From: Macrolepiota albuminosa | Taxonomy: Eukaryota; Basidiomycota; Agaricomycetes; Agaricales; Agaricaceae | DNA length: 64,000 nt | Assembly (NCBI GenBank): GCA_027475525.1 | Contig: JAMWFC010000125.1 | Span: 1 to 64,000 of the forward strand | Direction: 5' to 3' | Shown here: one piece after another, positions 12,011 to 23,599 of the stretch | Numbering within the stretch: position 1 is the first letter of the stretch | How the letters are laid out: every line of letters begins with the position of its first letter | The notes under the pieces: model-generated | The model's input: only the letters and a program-made list of their open reading frames with translations | The model's database searches: none | What the model was told of the DNA's origin: nothing | Made by a program: the position numbers and the translations under genes

Positions 12011-12765
12011 GAAAAGGAAAATAAGTCTAGGAACATATTTTCCTTCTCTTAAATCTATGTGATCTGCTCAAATCCTAAACTGCTAGCTCAGGAATAAAGA
12101 ATACTCTGTTTTGAAAATACAAGATATCAGAAAATTTGCAATGTTTCTGGATTATCTTATGAATTTTTGGGCAGAATCTGATAATAAGGGTATTTCTAGA
12201 TAGCTCTTGAAAGGCTGATTTTCTACCAACCTATAAGTCTGGCATATACTGTAGTAATTTCTGAAAAATTTATAATTTATTGCCTAAAAAATCAACTTTT
12301 AGACCTTCTTATTAATGGGACTATAGCAAAAGATCCAGAGGTTATGTGACTCAATAGATGGTTGGTTGACAAGCAAATAGGCCTGAGAACATGTTTGTCT
12401 GTTAGACCCGAGTGATCTGCTCAAATTCTAGACTTCTAGCCCAAGAACAAGGGATACTCTGTTTTGAAAATACAAGATAGCAAAGAAAGTGATCTGCTCA
12501 AATTCTAGACTTCTAGCCCAAGAACAAGGGATACTCTGTTTTGAAAATACAAGATAGCAAAGAATTTGCAATGTCCCTGGATTATCTCATGAACTACTGG
12601 GTGGATTCTTATGATCAGAGTATTTCTGAATAGCCCTTGAGAAACTGGTTTTCTGACAACCTGCAAGTTTGGCATACACCATGGTAGTTCCTGAGGTATT
12701 GACATTTTATTGCTTAAAAATCAACTTTTTGACACTCTTATTGATTGTATCATTGCAAAGGCAAT
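12010..12765. repeat. 353-bp satellite, resumed
   Basis: About two further units with the same markers as the array at 9576. One unit has an internal 77-bp tandem duplication (12411-12487 and 12488-12564, identical). Confidence 0.75.
12411..12564. repeat. Tandem duplication of exactly 77 bp (1)
   Basis: Copies 12411-12487 and 12488-12564 are identical by eye. It is one of seven such duplications of the same length in the window. Confidence 0.9.
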
Positions 12766-13610
12766 CAGATGTTATATGACTTTAGACTTTGTTGTGACCT
12801 CTAGGCCCAATTTTGAAGAACATGTTGTCCTCTCACACTTTGTCAATCTGACATTTTGCTGGCTCACAATCTAGGGGTGAAGTTGATATATTTTACTAAA
12901 TAATTACTATATATAGCTTTAACAGTTTTACAGTCATAAAATGGGAACAATTGCATCAAATAACATGATCAAGGTAGTTTTGGATGGCTAGGCACTATAT
13001 CAAGAGGTCACAGCTCACCCATTAGCTGTGTATCCATGTAGACAATCAGCAAAGTGGCATGGAGTATAGTAAAGTACTAAAAATAGTCCTCATTTTGATT
13101 GTAGCACAAAAGAGCAACCAGAGGTCATGTGACTCTAGACTTTGTTGTGACCTCTAGACCTGATGTCAAAGAGCATATGACTCTCTCATACCTTGTAGAT
13201 CTGACCATTCTCTGGCTCACAATCTAGGAGTAAAGTTGATGTATTCAAGTCAATAATCATTATATATAGTTTTGGCAGTTTTCCTGTCATAAAATGGGAA
13301 CAACTGCATCAAATAACATGATCAAGGTGGTTTTTGGTAGCTGAGAACTATACTAAGAGGTCACAAGACACAGACAAGGGGTGTATCAATGTATACAATC
13401 AGCAAGATGGCATAGAATATAGTAAAATACTAGAAATAGTCCCTATGTTGATTGTAGCACAGAAGGTCAACCAGAGGTCATGTGACTCTGAGCTCTATTG
13501 TGACCTCTAGACCTGATGTCAAAAAGCATATAACTCCTTCACACCTTGTGGATCTGACTATTTTCTGGCTCACAAGCTAGGGGTGAAGTTGATCAAAATT
13601 TAATGCAAAG
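12766..13610. repeat. Second satellite type, period about 355 bp
   Basis: A marker (GACTTTGTTGTGACCTCTAG and close variants) recurs at about 12780, 13138 and 13490, and each unit contains GGCTCACAATCTAGGGGTG-like and CATAAAATGGGAACAA strings. The sequence is distinct from, but similar in length to, the 353-bp satellite. Confidence 0.7.
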
Positions 13611-13624
13611 ATTTTGTCCTCGCA

Positions 13625-13850
13625 TATTAAGCATTGATTCAAATGCTTGAACTTTACGGTCTAGAATCTCTGTTAGCATTAATATACCCTGCAATGTCTG
13701 ATAGTATTAGCTTACCATGTGCTTCAGAAACTTGGTTTATTGATTCTTGAACTTTTAGTTCTAGAATCTCTGTCAGCATTAATGTGTCATGCAATGTCTG
13801 ATACTATTAGCTTACCAAGTGCCTCACAAACTTGTTTTATAGAGTGTTGA
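13625..13850. repeat. 100-bp tandem repeat overlapping a gene end
   Basis: CTAGAATCTCTG at 13661 and 13761, CTGCAATGTCTGATA-like and TATTAGCTTACCA strings show two tandem copies about 100 bp apart. The second copy contains the last codons and stop of the minus-strand gene ending at 13787, so the gene's 3' end has been duplicated downstream. Confidence 0.65.
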
Positions 13851-16536
13851 ATCATTGGTTGAATGGCCTGTACTAGATCTTGTGTACAGATAACAGGACT
13901 TGGTTGCATAGATGATTGCTGATGCAGAATTCTCTTGCTTTGAACGAGTTGATCAAAGTGAACACTGCGACATTGATGATAGGAAAGCCCAAGACCACCA
14001 GGAACTGCATGAGCAGTGACCTGCCATTCTGTGCTTGCATCCAAATATAGTGGCAAGACATCTTCAGCTACTCCAGATAACGCATCAGCACTGAGACCAT
14101 ATATTCGATTCTCGGTGCGCCGACTATGGGTAGCTTGTTGAGCTGTGATGGTATCCTGTTCATCTTCTTGCATCAAGTCCTCTAAACTCGAACACAGTTT
14201 GCGCCGAAAAGCAATAGACACCTGTCTCCAATCTTTGAGGCCAAGTTTGATGCCTAGTGTTCTTTCTGTATAGTCTTGCATGACTCTTGTGACTTCAGTT
14301 GATGTGAATAGCTTGCCATTATTGACAAACAAATGATCTTGATATATCAAAGTGTTCCCATAACAGACATGCGCAGCCAGTTGAGCAAATGGTCGAGCAA
14401 GAGTAAGATTTTGAATGATGAGATCTGATGTGACTCCATCAAAGGCATGAGGAATAAGCTTGTCAGATCCTGTGAGAGCGCTCCCCTTGTGATAGGTAAC
14501 AAGCATGGCCAGGTATTTGCCAAATGCTACACAGTTGCGATGTGTCGATGTAGGAATGTTTGAAAAGGTCATTGCTGTCAATTCTGTGCCTCGAGCTGGA
14601 GCTCCACCAAGCATCTGGCCTCTGACTAGAAGCAATGCTTCAAACTGTGCATAGCGATATAGCCATGACTGAAGAGCCAGCTTATTCCAGACAACTTGTC
14701 CATCTTCACTTTGCCATGCTATAAATCTTTTGCACAGCAGTGGATCCTCGAGAATTGCCAGAATGAGATGGTCTTTCATGGCTGCAAAGGGATTGCGTCG
14801 ATCATTGAGGAAAGAATAGCCAACTGTGGTGTTGGCCAGGTCATCTGCAATAGTTGAGTAGGTGCAATGAAGCTTCAACCCACACAACACATCCTCTTCC
14901 CACTTTTTAATCAAGTCCTGCTCCAACTCCACAAAGACCTTTTTGATATCGTTGAAAGCAATGGGGCTGCCCTCAAAAAGCATTGTCTGAAAGTGTTGCC
15001 GGTCAATCCACCACACTCGAGGCAAGGACATTGTAGATTCTGCAATAGCCGTTGCACGATGCTGCAGAGAGCGCAGGGCATTAAAGGTAGAGTCGTACTT
15101 TTCTGTGATCCATGGAACAAGTGCTTCCATCTCTGATTGATATGTGGTTCCATTGACCTTGACTTTGCGATATATTTCAATCATGAATGCATTGCGCATA
15201 CAGTATTCAAAGCGCGCAATTGGTCCTGTGGTATGCTTGGGATGCTTGAATCGTCCATCAGGCTCAAGCATCATCAATGCCAAGCAGACTATGGTGGGAT
15301 CAGGAAATGGTTGAGACTTTGTAGCTGTCCATGTTTGGGTCCACAATGCTGTCAAGAGTCCAAGCACATGCATAGATAGTGCTGTAGAATCTGGTGTCAC
15401 AAGAGCAGCTTTAAGACTGCTCAAGCGGTGTGATATGCTGGGTGGAAGATTGAAGTGAATGCATGTTTGCTGGCGCAGGAGCATTGCAAGAAGATGGACA
15501 ATAGGGCCTGTATATTCCTTCATGCGCAAAGAATGATCTTGATGTCGATGAAATGGTTGATTGGAAATACCCCTGTAAATAGTTAATCAGATTCTCAATG
15601 TGGTGCCACATTACTTACGTTTTGAGAGGATCTGGAGTATTTAAGCGTTGCAATACTAGCTCTGGAACAAGCTCAAACATGTCTTCAGATCCCAAAAACA
15701 ACCGATGGACAGCTGGTACCAGAGAAGGAAATTCGTCATTTTTTAAAGGAGCAACAATAGCTCGCAAGTCTTGAATAGACTTGTCTTTGATCAAATCTAG
15801 CCATCGATTTGATTTCAACCAAGGGCTAATAAGACGAGGATCGAGTCTGTGACCAATAGGCATGGCATCTGGAGCATGCATAGACTTTTTCATCATGTCC
15901 ACAATGGCTTGAGCATTAGATACTTGTGGCAGGTCCTGTGGAATCACAGGAAAAAATGAATGTTGTATTTGTTTATTCAATTGCTGGGTATGAATTGATT
16001 GCCAAGTTTTTGGCAGAGGAATATTGTTGTGTGCAGTGTAGTGATGTGTCTTCATTGAAGACTGAGCAATATAGATTTTGGAGCAATGATTGCATTGTAG
16101 ACCAGTGTGCAGAGTGAGTCCTTGAAATGCGGGCCTTAGAGTCTGATCCAAGACTGGAAGTTCTTTTGGAATAGCAAAGTCTTGGAGATCCTGCTGAATG
16201 AGCTGTTGATTAGGTACAATTCCACTGTCTTTATGCTTGTTCTTGAAATGCATTGCAATATGACTAGGCATGATCGCAACAGCACAAACCAGACAGACAA
16301 GTCCAGGCAATACTGTATTATATGCATAGCCTAGCTTTTGCAAGTATGGTGGCTCGACTAGTTGCGCCGTTGAAGCAATCTGTGTCTAATGTGGCACTCA
16401 ATTGCAGATACAATTAGATGAGTTCTTACCGAATTTTGATTGATATTATTGTTCTAAATATTATTTAGTTTGTTGATAAAGTAACTAGCATATAACATAC
16501 CTTTGTTGGCCCTTGGCTAGCAATGTTTGTAGTCAT
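13787..16536 (-). CDS. OrsD/DUF3505-like C2H2 zinc-finger protein, apparently intact
   Basis: Four exons can be joined: 16536-16501, 16453-16430, 16379-15619 and 15572-13787, with introns of 47, 50 and 46 nt, all GT-AG. They sum to 2607 nt, which gives 868 residues plus stop with no internal stop. The first ATG is at 16536. Two C2H2-like fingers lie near the N-terminus (CLVC...MPSHIAMH at about residue 49, and CNHC...HHYTAH further on). This resembles the OrsD family (first named from the Aspergillus orsellinic-acid cluster). The rest is a long helical region without motifs I know. In basidiomycetes such proteins are numerous and of unknown function, often near RecQ-like helicase genes; none is visible here. 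The gene keeps CpG dinucleotides while both flanks are CpG-depleted. The family name is from memory. Confidence 0.78.
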
Positions 16537-16985
16537 GGTGGTCACGTGATCTTGAATTCCTATTTAGGAAGGTAGTTGAATAGAGAAGAGATGCATTAAA
16601 ATATATAAGCGAGTTTTTCTTTAAAGTTGCCATAATATTTGCAAACACCGGTGACTTGTTAAGTAACCGGACTTGTAATAACTCATTAGTTGGAATATAT
16701 TTCTGATAATATTTGTTTCTTGATTTGTCTCAATTAATAGCCTCATTATTGTTCTGTTTTTAAATCATATTTTAAAAATTATGAAAAAATTATTTTGAAA
16801 TAGCCATCTAAATTTAGATGCTATCGGTACTTGAAAACACTTGATATACTATATAGAATTCAAGAAAAAAATTCTTTTCTGAAAACATACCTGTTTTCCT
16901 GTCTAATTATAGTGAAATGCTCATTAGAAATCTAATTGCATGCTCCAGACTCTAAATAATGACTGTTGTACAATAGCATTATAAG
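16537..16985. other. AT-rich region with transposon-end-like repeat at 16640-16830
   Basis: The first 100 bp must hold the promoter of the minus-strand OrsD-like gene, but no motif stands out. From 16640 the succession CCGGTGACTTGTTAAG, AT-rich run, AAATAGCC resembles positions 1-130 of the window and the inverse of 23240-23390. No coding capacity was found. Confidence 0.4.
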
Positions 16986-17644
16986 CAATGCTTGTTTAAA
17001 GCCTCCAATTTAATAGTATGCAACATCGAAGATCATATTAAGCATGTTTTGATCTTGTTCAAGGTCTAAATCAGACTTTTAGCCAAGATGCCCATTATAA
17101 ATCTAGTTGCATGCCCACAGGCCTTGAATATTGACTGTTCAGATAGCAAGAAAGCCTCACTCTGCTCAGACATGATAAAATCAGATGCCCACAGGCCTTG
17201 AATATTGACTGTTCAGATAGCAAGGATATTCAAAGCCTCACTCTGCTCAGACATGATAAAATCAGGTATTTTGAATCTCAACTGCTCACTTTTGAGCTTT
17301 AAATTTAATAGTATTCAACATTGTAGATGATATTAAGCATGTTTAGACCTAGTTCAATGTCCAAACCTGACTTTTAGCCAAGATGCCCATTATAAATCTA
17401 GTTGCATGCCTGCAGGCCTTGAATAGTGAGTGTTCAATTATTTCATTGCTACAAGGCTATGAGTAATGAGTCTCGCTGCTTGTTTCAAAGCCTGAGCCAG
17501 CTCAGATATGATAAAATCAGATATTTTGAATCTCAACTGGTCACTTTTGAGCCTGAATTTAATAGTATTCGACATTGTAGATGATATTAGACCTGTTTAG
17601 ACCCAATTCAATGTCCAAACTTGATTTTTGGCAAGATGCCCATT
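16985..17644. repeat. Tandem repeat of 250-290 bp, about 2.5 units
   Basis: The string AATTTAATAGTATNCRACAT recurs at about 17007, 17303 and 17556 and CAAGATGCCCATTATAAA at about 17084, 17384 and 17632. A local duplication of 74/81 bp (17111 and 17185, differing by a 7-bp indel) lies inside. The array runs directly into the truncated Ty3 element. Confidence 0.6.
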
Positions 17645-18512
17645 ATAAAGCTCGGCCCTGCTCAAACTCTGTGCAAATTTACTAACGGGCACCCCATTAG
17701 TGAGATGTATATAACTAGAGAGGAGCATAGAGAGGCAGTCCATGAGCGTGCTGCTATTCGGGCCTGCCGAGTTGGACACCTCCCCTTTGCAGACCTCGAC
17801 CTACTGGATCCTCCCCCTCTGGTGTTCCCTTATAGAGAGGCCCTCTATGAGGATGTTCAAGGTGTAGTGAGTGAAGCCCAGATGGAAGATGGACGCGAGG
17901 GTGAATTTGGGTGTGCTCCTGACCCAGAGTCTCCAGACGAGGCTATTGATACAGGTGATAGGATTTATGCAACTACCTTACAACCTCCACCAATGGTAGC
18001 AGAGATTAGAGCTAGCCAAACTATTTCTCAGCGGCTAGCTCAGGCATTTGCTGCCAACTCTGCTCCTAAGTCATTCTGAAATGCAGTCCCTCATCACCTG
18101 CAAGACTTTGAGGATGTTTTCTCTAAGGCATCATTTTACTCTCTCCCTGAGTGTAAGCAGTGGGACCATGCAATTGAGCTTATGCCCAATGCTGAGCCCT
18201 CTAGCTGCAAGGTCTATCCTCTCTCTCCCATAGAACAGGATGAGCTTGATGCCTTTTTGCAGGAGAATTTAGACTCTGGTCGCATCCATCCCTCAAAGTC
18301 TCCAATGGCCTCTCCAGTCTTCTTCATTAAGAAGAAGGATGGATCTCTACATCTGGTTCAGGACTACTGAGTCTTGAAAGTGATGACTGTGAAGAATCGC
18401 TACCCTTTACCACTCATTTCAGAGCTTGTCAACAACCTCCGAGGTGCGTGCTACTTTACCAAGTTGGATGTCTGCTGGGGCTACAACAATGTGCGCATCA
18501 AAGAAGGTGATG

Positions 18513-18666
18513 AGTGGAAGGCAGCATTCCAAACAAATTGTGGACTCTTTGAACCTCTGGTAATGTTCTTTGGCCTCACTAATAGCCCTAGTGGAAGGCA
18601 GCATTCCAAACAAATTGTGGACTCTTTGAACCTCTGGTAATGTTCTTTGGCCTCACTAATAGCCCT
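18513..18666. repeat. Tandem duplication of exactly 77 bp (2), inside RT
   Basis: Copies 18513-18589 and 18590-18666 are identical. Because 77 is not a multiple of three it shifts the RT frame. With a single copy the reading [16 protein letters not shown] is continuous. Confidence 0.92.
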
Positions 18667-19406
18667 GCTACCTTCCAGACCATGATGAATGACATTTTCT
18701 GAGACCTCATAGCAGAAGGTGTTGTGTGTGTATACCTTGACGATATTCTCATCTATACCAAGACTCTAGAGGAGCATCGTTGGATTATGCGCATTGTACT
18801 GGAAAATGTCTTCGCCAGCACCAGCTCTATCTTAAGCCAGAGAAGTGCGAGTTTGAGCAGACTAAGGTTGAATATCTTGGACTGATCATCTCTCATGGAA
18901 TGGCTGAGATTGACCCAGTCAAGGTGGCTGGTGTGGTGGAGTGGCCAGAGCCTAAGAACAAGAAGGAGGTTCAGGCCTTTCTGGGTTTCACCAACTTCTA
19001 CCGGAGGTTTATTCAGGATTTCTCACACCATGCCCGGCCCCTCTTTGATCTCACCACTAAGGACACTCCTTGGCACTGGGATGCAGCACAGCAGACAGCC
19101 TTTGATGCCCTCAAGCAGGCAGTCACTTCAAAGCCTGTACTCCTATTCCCAGATGACAACTCTCCCTTCCGTGTCAAAGCCAATAGCTCAGATTTTGTTA
19201 CTGGAGCTGTTCTCTCTCAGCAGTCAAGAGAGGATGGTAAGTGGCATCCTATGGCCTTCTACTCCAAGAGTCTCAATGCTGTGGAGCAAAATTATAAGAT
19301 CCATGACAAGGAGATGCTAGCTATTATTTGGTCATTTGAGGAGTGGCAACATTTCCTTGAGGGTGCCAGGCATAAATTTGAGGTGTGGACTGATCACAAG
19401 AACTTG

Positions 19407-19560
19407 GAGTACTTTTGGACGGCCAAGAAACTTAACCGCTGACAGGCTTGATGGTCCTTGTATTTGGCCAACTTCGACTTCTCGAGTACTTTTGGACGGC
19501 CAAGAAACTTAACCGCTGACAGGCTTGATGGTCCTTGTATTTGGCCAACTTTGACTTCTC
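19407..19560. repeat. Tandem duplication of exactly 77 bp (3), inside RNase H
   Basis: Copies 19407-19483 and 19484-19560 differ at one base (C versus T near the end). It also breaks the pol frame. Confidence 0.92.
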
Positions 19561-21288
19561 TCTGCATCACAAACCCAGACGGAGCATGGGCAAGCCAGAT
19601 GTGCTTTCTAGGCGAGCAGATCATGGTTCAGGAGCTAGTGACAATGACAATATTGTACTCCTGAAGCCAGAACTATTTGCTATCTGTGCTCTGGAAGATG
19701 TGGTTGGCCAGGGAGAAGAAGTGAGCATCCTTTGAGACATCTGACGAGGTAACCGGGAGGGTGCTCAAGAAGATCTGGTGGCTAAGGCTGCCATGGCCTT
19801 GCATGCTCAAGAGAAAACTGGAGTGAAGTCTGTCTGCATTGACAAGTGGTCTTTGGAGAATGGTCTTCTCACCTTCCGGGGACGCATTTATGTCCCCAAC
19901 CTGCCAGACCTCTGGAGGCAGATTGTGGAGCAGCATCATGACTCTTGAGTTGCAGGATATCCTGGCAGATGGAAGACACTGGAGCTGGTCTTACGGAATT
20001 ACTGGTGGCCTCAAATGTCATGGTATATTGGCTCTTACACCTCCACCTGTGACCTTTGCCTTTGGACTAAGCCTCGTCATCAGCCTTCTATGGGACAGCT
20101 TCATCCATTGCCTATCCCAGCTGAGCGTTGGAGTGTGGCCTCAGTAGACTTTGTTGTTGAGTTACCAGACTCTCATGGATATGACGCGATCATGGTGGTA
20201 GTGGATCTCTGTGGCAAGCATGCTCATTTTATTCCAACCCACACTACCTGCTCAGCCATGGGCGCCACCAATCTGTACTGGAAGCATGTCTGGAAACTCC
20301 ATGGGTTGTCAGATGCTTACGTCTCCGACCATGGACCTCAGTTTGTGGCAGAGTTTACTAGAGAACTGTATCGCCTCCTCCATGTCAAACTCCACACTTC
20401 CACAGCCTACCACCCCCAATCTGATGGCCAGACTGAGCATGTCAACCAGGAGCTAGAACAGTATCTCTGGCTCTTCTGCAATGAACGACAGGATGACTGG
20501 GATGACCTATTACCAGAGGCAGAGTTTCAATACAACAACCGTGTACACGCTGCCACCCAGATGTCTCCTTTCCTTCTAGATACTAGTCGACACTCTCGGA
20601 TGGGACTTGAGCCTTGTGGACGACCCTCAGAGAATGAAGCTGTCAACAAGTTCATAGATCGGATGAAGGCAGCCCAGGAGGAAGCCAAGGCAGCTTTAGC
20701 TAAGGCAAAGGATGACATGGCCCACTACTATGATCGTGGACGAACTCTAGCCCCCAAGTATAAGCCTGGAGATTGAGTCTACCTGGATGCCTCTGACATT
20801 GCTACCACCCGACCTTCTCAGAAGCTCTCTCACCATTGTCTAGGACCCTTTCCTATAGTAAGGCAGGTAGGCCCACTAGCCTATCGACTCAAGCTGCCTA
20901 GTGGAATGAGTCGACTCTATCCAGTCTTCAATATGGTGAAGCTCTCTCCAGCTCCAGAGGATCCAATCCCAGGTCGATGTCCACAGCCACCTCTACCTCC
21001 AGTTCTGGTAGACAACTAAGAAGAGTACGAAGTAGAACGAATCCTAGACAGCCGACTCTTTAGGAACAAGCTTTAGTTCAAGGTCAAGTGGAAGGGCTAT
21101 GGAATTGAGGACATCTCATAGGAGCCACAAGAGAATGTCCATGCCCCTGCCTTGGTCCGGGAATTCTATGAACAGCATCCCAACGCTCCCCAGGCAATCA
21201 GAGGCCTCTATTCTCTTTCCAAGATAGACCAGGCTATCCAGAACTACTTCTATCCAGCACGTTGAGACACCACGCTCTAGAGGGGGGG

Positions 21289-21675
21289 TGATGTCAAGGG
21301 ACTCCTCATTTCTTCCTTTTCTCACTCCTTATCTCTTCACTCTCCCTTTATTCATTCTCTTATTTCTTCTGACATTATTTCATTTTACTGTTTCTATTCT
21401 TTCAACACTATCTGTTAGTACTTGTTTGCACAGTTGTTTGGTTAGTCAATTTTCGAGTTTTTAAGGTTTTGTTGTACTGTACAGTTGTTTCCCACACTTC
21501 AGAAGCCCCAGAAGCATCCAACCTGGCATAGGGAATCCCTAGACTTGTTCTTTTTGGATCTTCCTCTGCCAGGTGAGTAGTTATTATGATATTGTCAGTA
21601 CATACTCTAATACACTTTGGATCTCCCTCTGCCAGCTGTGTGACTGAGCCACAGCCTCTAGAGGTCGCCCTTACA
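21289..21675 (+). repeat. 3' LTR of Ty3 copy A (387 bp)
   Basis: Starts TGATGTCAAGGG right after the polypurine tract and ends GTCGCCCTTACA. The end is supported by copy B, where homology also stops after TTTTTACA at 63020. It contains CTTTGGATCTCCCTCTGCCA, likewise seen in copy B. No 5' partner LTR is present. Confidence 0.75.
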
Positions 21676-21689
21676 GCTACTCTTTAAGT

Positions 21690-22127
21690 ATGTGCAGGAG
21701 TCACTCTGGGTTCCTGAGAGGTTCCAGGATGTCTGGGATGGTTCCAGAAATTAATGGATAGCAGTGGATAGAAGGAGAACTGTATATCAGAGATCACACA
21801 TGGAGTGCATGATCAATAGGCATGGAGGGGAGGCTGTGATACATGATGCATGATAGCCAGGGTGATTGGCATGATCTGATTATTGGTGGTCATGCCGCAT
21901 GGAGGGGAGGCTGTGATACATGATGCATGATAGCCAGGGTGATTGGCATGATCTGATTATTGGTGGTCATGCCGGGATCTATAATGCAGAACTGTTGGGG
22001 GGTGCTGTGTGATGGTGTGGTCTAATGTGTGTGATGGCAGGGTCAGCAGTCATGATGGTGGGAGTAGGTCTCAGAGGGGGTTCTGGAGGTGTCCTGGGGT
22101 GGTTCTGGATAGGAGGGTCATGACAGT
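21690..22127 (+). repeat. Truncated LTR of the solo-LTR family
   Basis: Bases from CTGGGTTCCTGAG to GGTCATGACA are homologous to the 3' part of the 770-bp solo LTR at 61212-61981, with shared TGATACATGATGCATGAT-like and GCATGATCTGATT strings. The 5' part is absent here. It contains a 77-bp duplication. Confidence 0.65.
21820..21973. repeat. Tandem duplication of exactly 77 bp (4)
   Basis: Copies 21820-21896 and 21897-21973 are identical by eye. Confidence 0.92.
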
Positions 22128-23340
22128 TTGTCTATCCAGATGCTTGTATAAGCAGCAGCCTGTGTGCAGATGCTTATATAAGCAGTAGACTATATCAGTG
22201 TGGAACAATGTCAACAGATAGATCTCAGACATGCTGTGCTAGCAACAGCTCATACAAGCAAGTAAGTTCCTCAGTCTATATCTGACATTTCAGACATATT
22301 CTCTGGAATTGTCTCAATATAGGCTGAAAACCCTGTCCTATGCCCTCTAGATGATAAACCAGCCTGCAATAAAGCTAGATTCTCACAATAAAGTTCTTTA
22401 CTAGAGCCCTGCATACTTGTATAGATGTGACAAGACATATCAGCTCCATCTTCTAAGCTCGCAGTAAGCTCAGACTGACTCATTCTTTGGCTGGTACTGG
22501 GAAATCCTCCAGCCAGACCACTACTCTATCCTGATGGTCAACCATCAAGCAGTGGTCTGACTAGTATAGTCACAAACAGCCCTTCTGGCATTATTCCAAC
22601 TTCCACACCTATGCTCTTTCATGATGTGGCATTCTTCATTACTCCTCTTATATTCTAGCTGCTGCATCTTCCATAGACATTGCTATGTCTGTGAAATTTT
22701 TATAATATTATACTAATAACATTGTGATTCAATTACTAATAATAGAACTTCTTAGTCAAAGTTTGTCTACTTTGCTAAAGGCTAGAGTCAGTGCAAGTCG
22801 ATTTAAAAAACTGTAATGTATTGTTATAGAGCCTCTCATGCACTGAACCACAAGTCAGAACCTGTCTATTGGGTCTAGCCACAGTATCTGGAAGAAAGCT
22901 GTTGAGGATAACTTCTTGTATATACTCTAAAATATAAATATATATAAATAGTAAAAGAATACTGTAGAGAAGTATAATGTAATGCATGCTCTTGTTACAA
23001 TTATAAAGAGGTACACTATTACCTTTTATCTGGATCATTTATATGTGTTTCAATATATTCAGTTTTAAGTAGTACTCTTTACAATAAGCAAATACTTATT
23101 CTATACTATAGCAAGCTGCACTTGCAAGGTGATATCTAATTGTCCACCTTCTTCATCATCAGAAGTCTTAGTATATTTTTCTATATCTTATTGTTCAATT
23201 GCAAAAACCAAATATACATTAGTTTTCTGAGTATTTTCAGAATTATTAAGAGAGTTTTATAGTACAAAAAGCATATAAATGAAAGATGAAACCTTAAAAT
23301 AATTTTTTAAAATTTTAAAAAAATAGTATAACTAAAAATA
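22128..23340. other. AT-rich DNA without a recognisable gene
   Basis: A short duplicated motif (CAGATGCTTRTATAAGCAG) occurs at 22138-22185. A minus-strand open frame at 22271-22483 has no identifiable domain but could derive from a retroelement. The rest is very AT-rich. Confidence 0.35.
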
Positions 23341-23344
23341 GCTC

Positions 23345-23599
23345 AAATTTCCCAGGCAAACCTTAAATCTGTGACAAGTTCCTCTTGTCCTTGTCCTTTT
23401 GACCCTTAGTCAGCATCGTCCTTTTATCCTCGTCCCTTAGTCAGCATTGTCCTTTCATCTTTTAGTCAGCATCGTCCTTGTTTCTTACTCAGCAGTGCCT
23501 GTGTCGCTCTCTGAGTGCCAGTGACGTGCATGGTTGTTTTCATCCTTTCGTCCCTGAAGGACGAAAATCAACAGTTGATTTTCTATGTCATACTAATAG
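23345..23599 (+). repeat. Dispersed 3'-end hairpin repeat, copy 2 (best preserved)
   Basis: Begins with the inverse of the window-start motif (GCAAACCTTAAATCTGTGAC), continues with about 30-bp imperfect repeats containing TTAGTCAGCATCGTCC, and ends with two overlapping hairpins: TTTCGTCC/GGACGAAA (23546-23566) and AAAATCAA/TTGATTTT (23564-23582). Seventeen bases follow to CTAATAG. The homologous copy at 60470-60635 covers the last 150 bp. The architecture recalls a Helitron 3' end, though the class is not proven. It abuts the broken oxysterol-binding-protein gene. Confidence 0.65.

Larger units (their letters stand above)
17645..21267 (+). pseudogene. Ty3 pol polyprotein remnant
   Basis: RT is seen from FSKASFYSLPECKQWDHAIE (about 18120) through [34 protein letters not shown] and the catalytic VCVYLDDILIYTKTLEEH at about 18727-18780. 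RNase H includes DFVTGAVLSQQSREDGKWHP and FEVWTDHKNLEYF. Integrase includes CDLCLWTKPRHQ, VVDLCGKHAHFIP, VSDHGPQFVAEF and STAYHPQSDGQTEHVN, so the DDE residues are present. The C-terminal chromodomain reads YEVERILDSRLF then FKVKWKGYGIEDIS at about 21025-21120. Stops occur at 18368, 18703, 19440, 19734, 19946, 20774, 21017, 21074 and 21118, among others. Many Arg codons have become Cys or stop, as expected for CpG deamination. Confidence 0.9.
17645..21675 (+). mobile_element. Ty3/gypsy chromovirus copy A, 5'-truncated and decayed
   Basis: The element lacks a 5' LTR, gag and protease, and starts in pol just after a tandem repeat. Order: RT, RNase H, integrase, chromodomain, polypurine tract (AGGGGGGG at 21281-21288), 3' LTR. 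Chromodomain Ty3 elements insert into heterochromatin through the chromodomain. Stops come mainly from CGA to TGA and TGG to TAG/TGA changes. Two 77-bp duplications add further frame breaks. Confidence 0.9.

Noticed and set aside
13787..16536. Orsellinic-acid biosynthetic cluster
   Set aside because: OrsD-like proteins occur widely without polyketide genes. No polyketide synthase, decarboxylase or oxidase lies nearby.
17111..17265. Tandem copy at 17111/17185 as another 77-bp case
   Set aside because: Copies are 74 and 81 bp with a 7-bp indel, inside an existing tandem repeat, so it was not counted with the seven.
16640..23599. One 7-kb DNA transposon with inverted ends at 16640 and 23390
   Set aside because: The ends are only loosely similar, contents are a truncated Ty3 and LTR pieces, and no transposase is seen. 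Kept as separate repeats.
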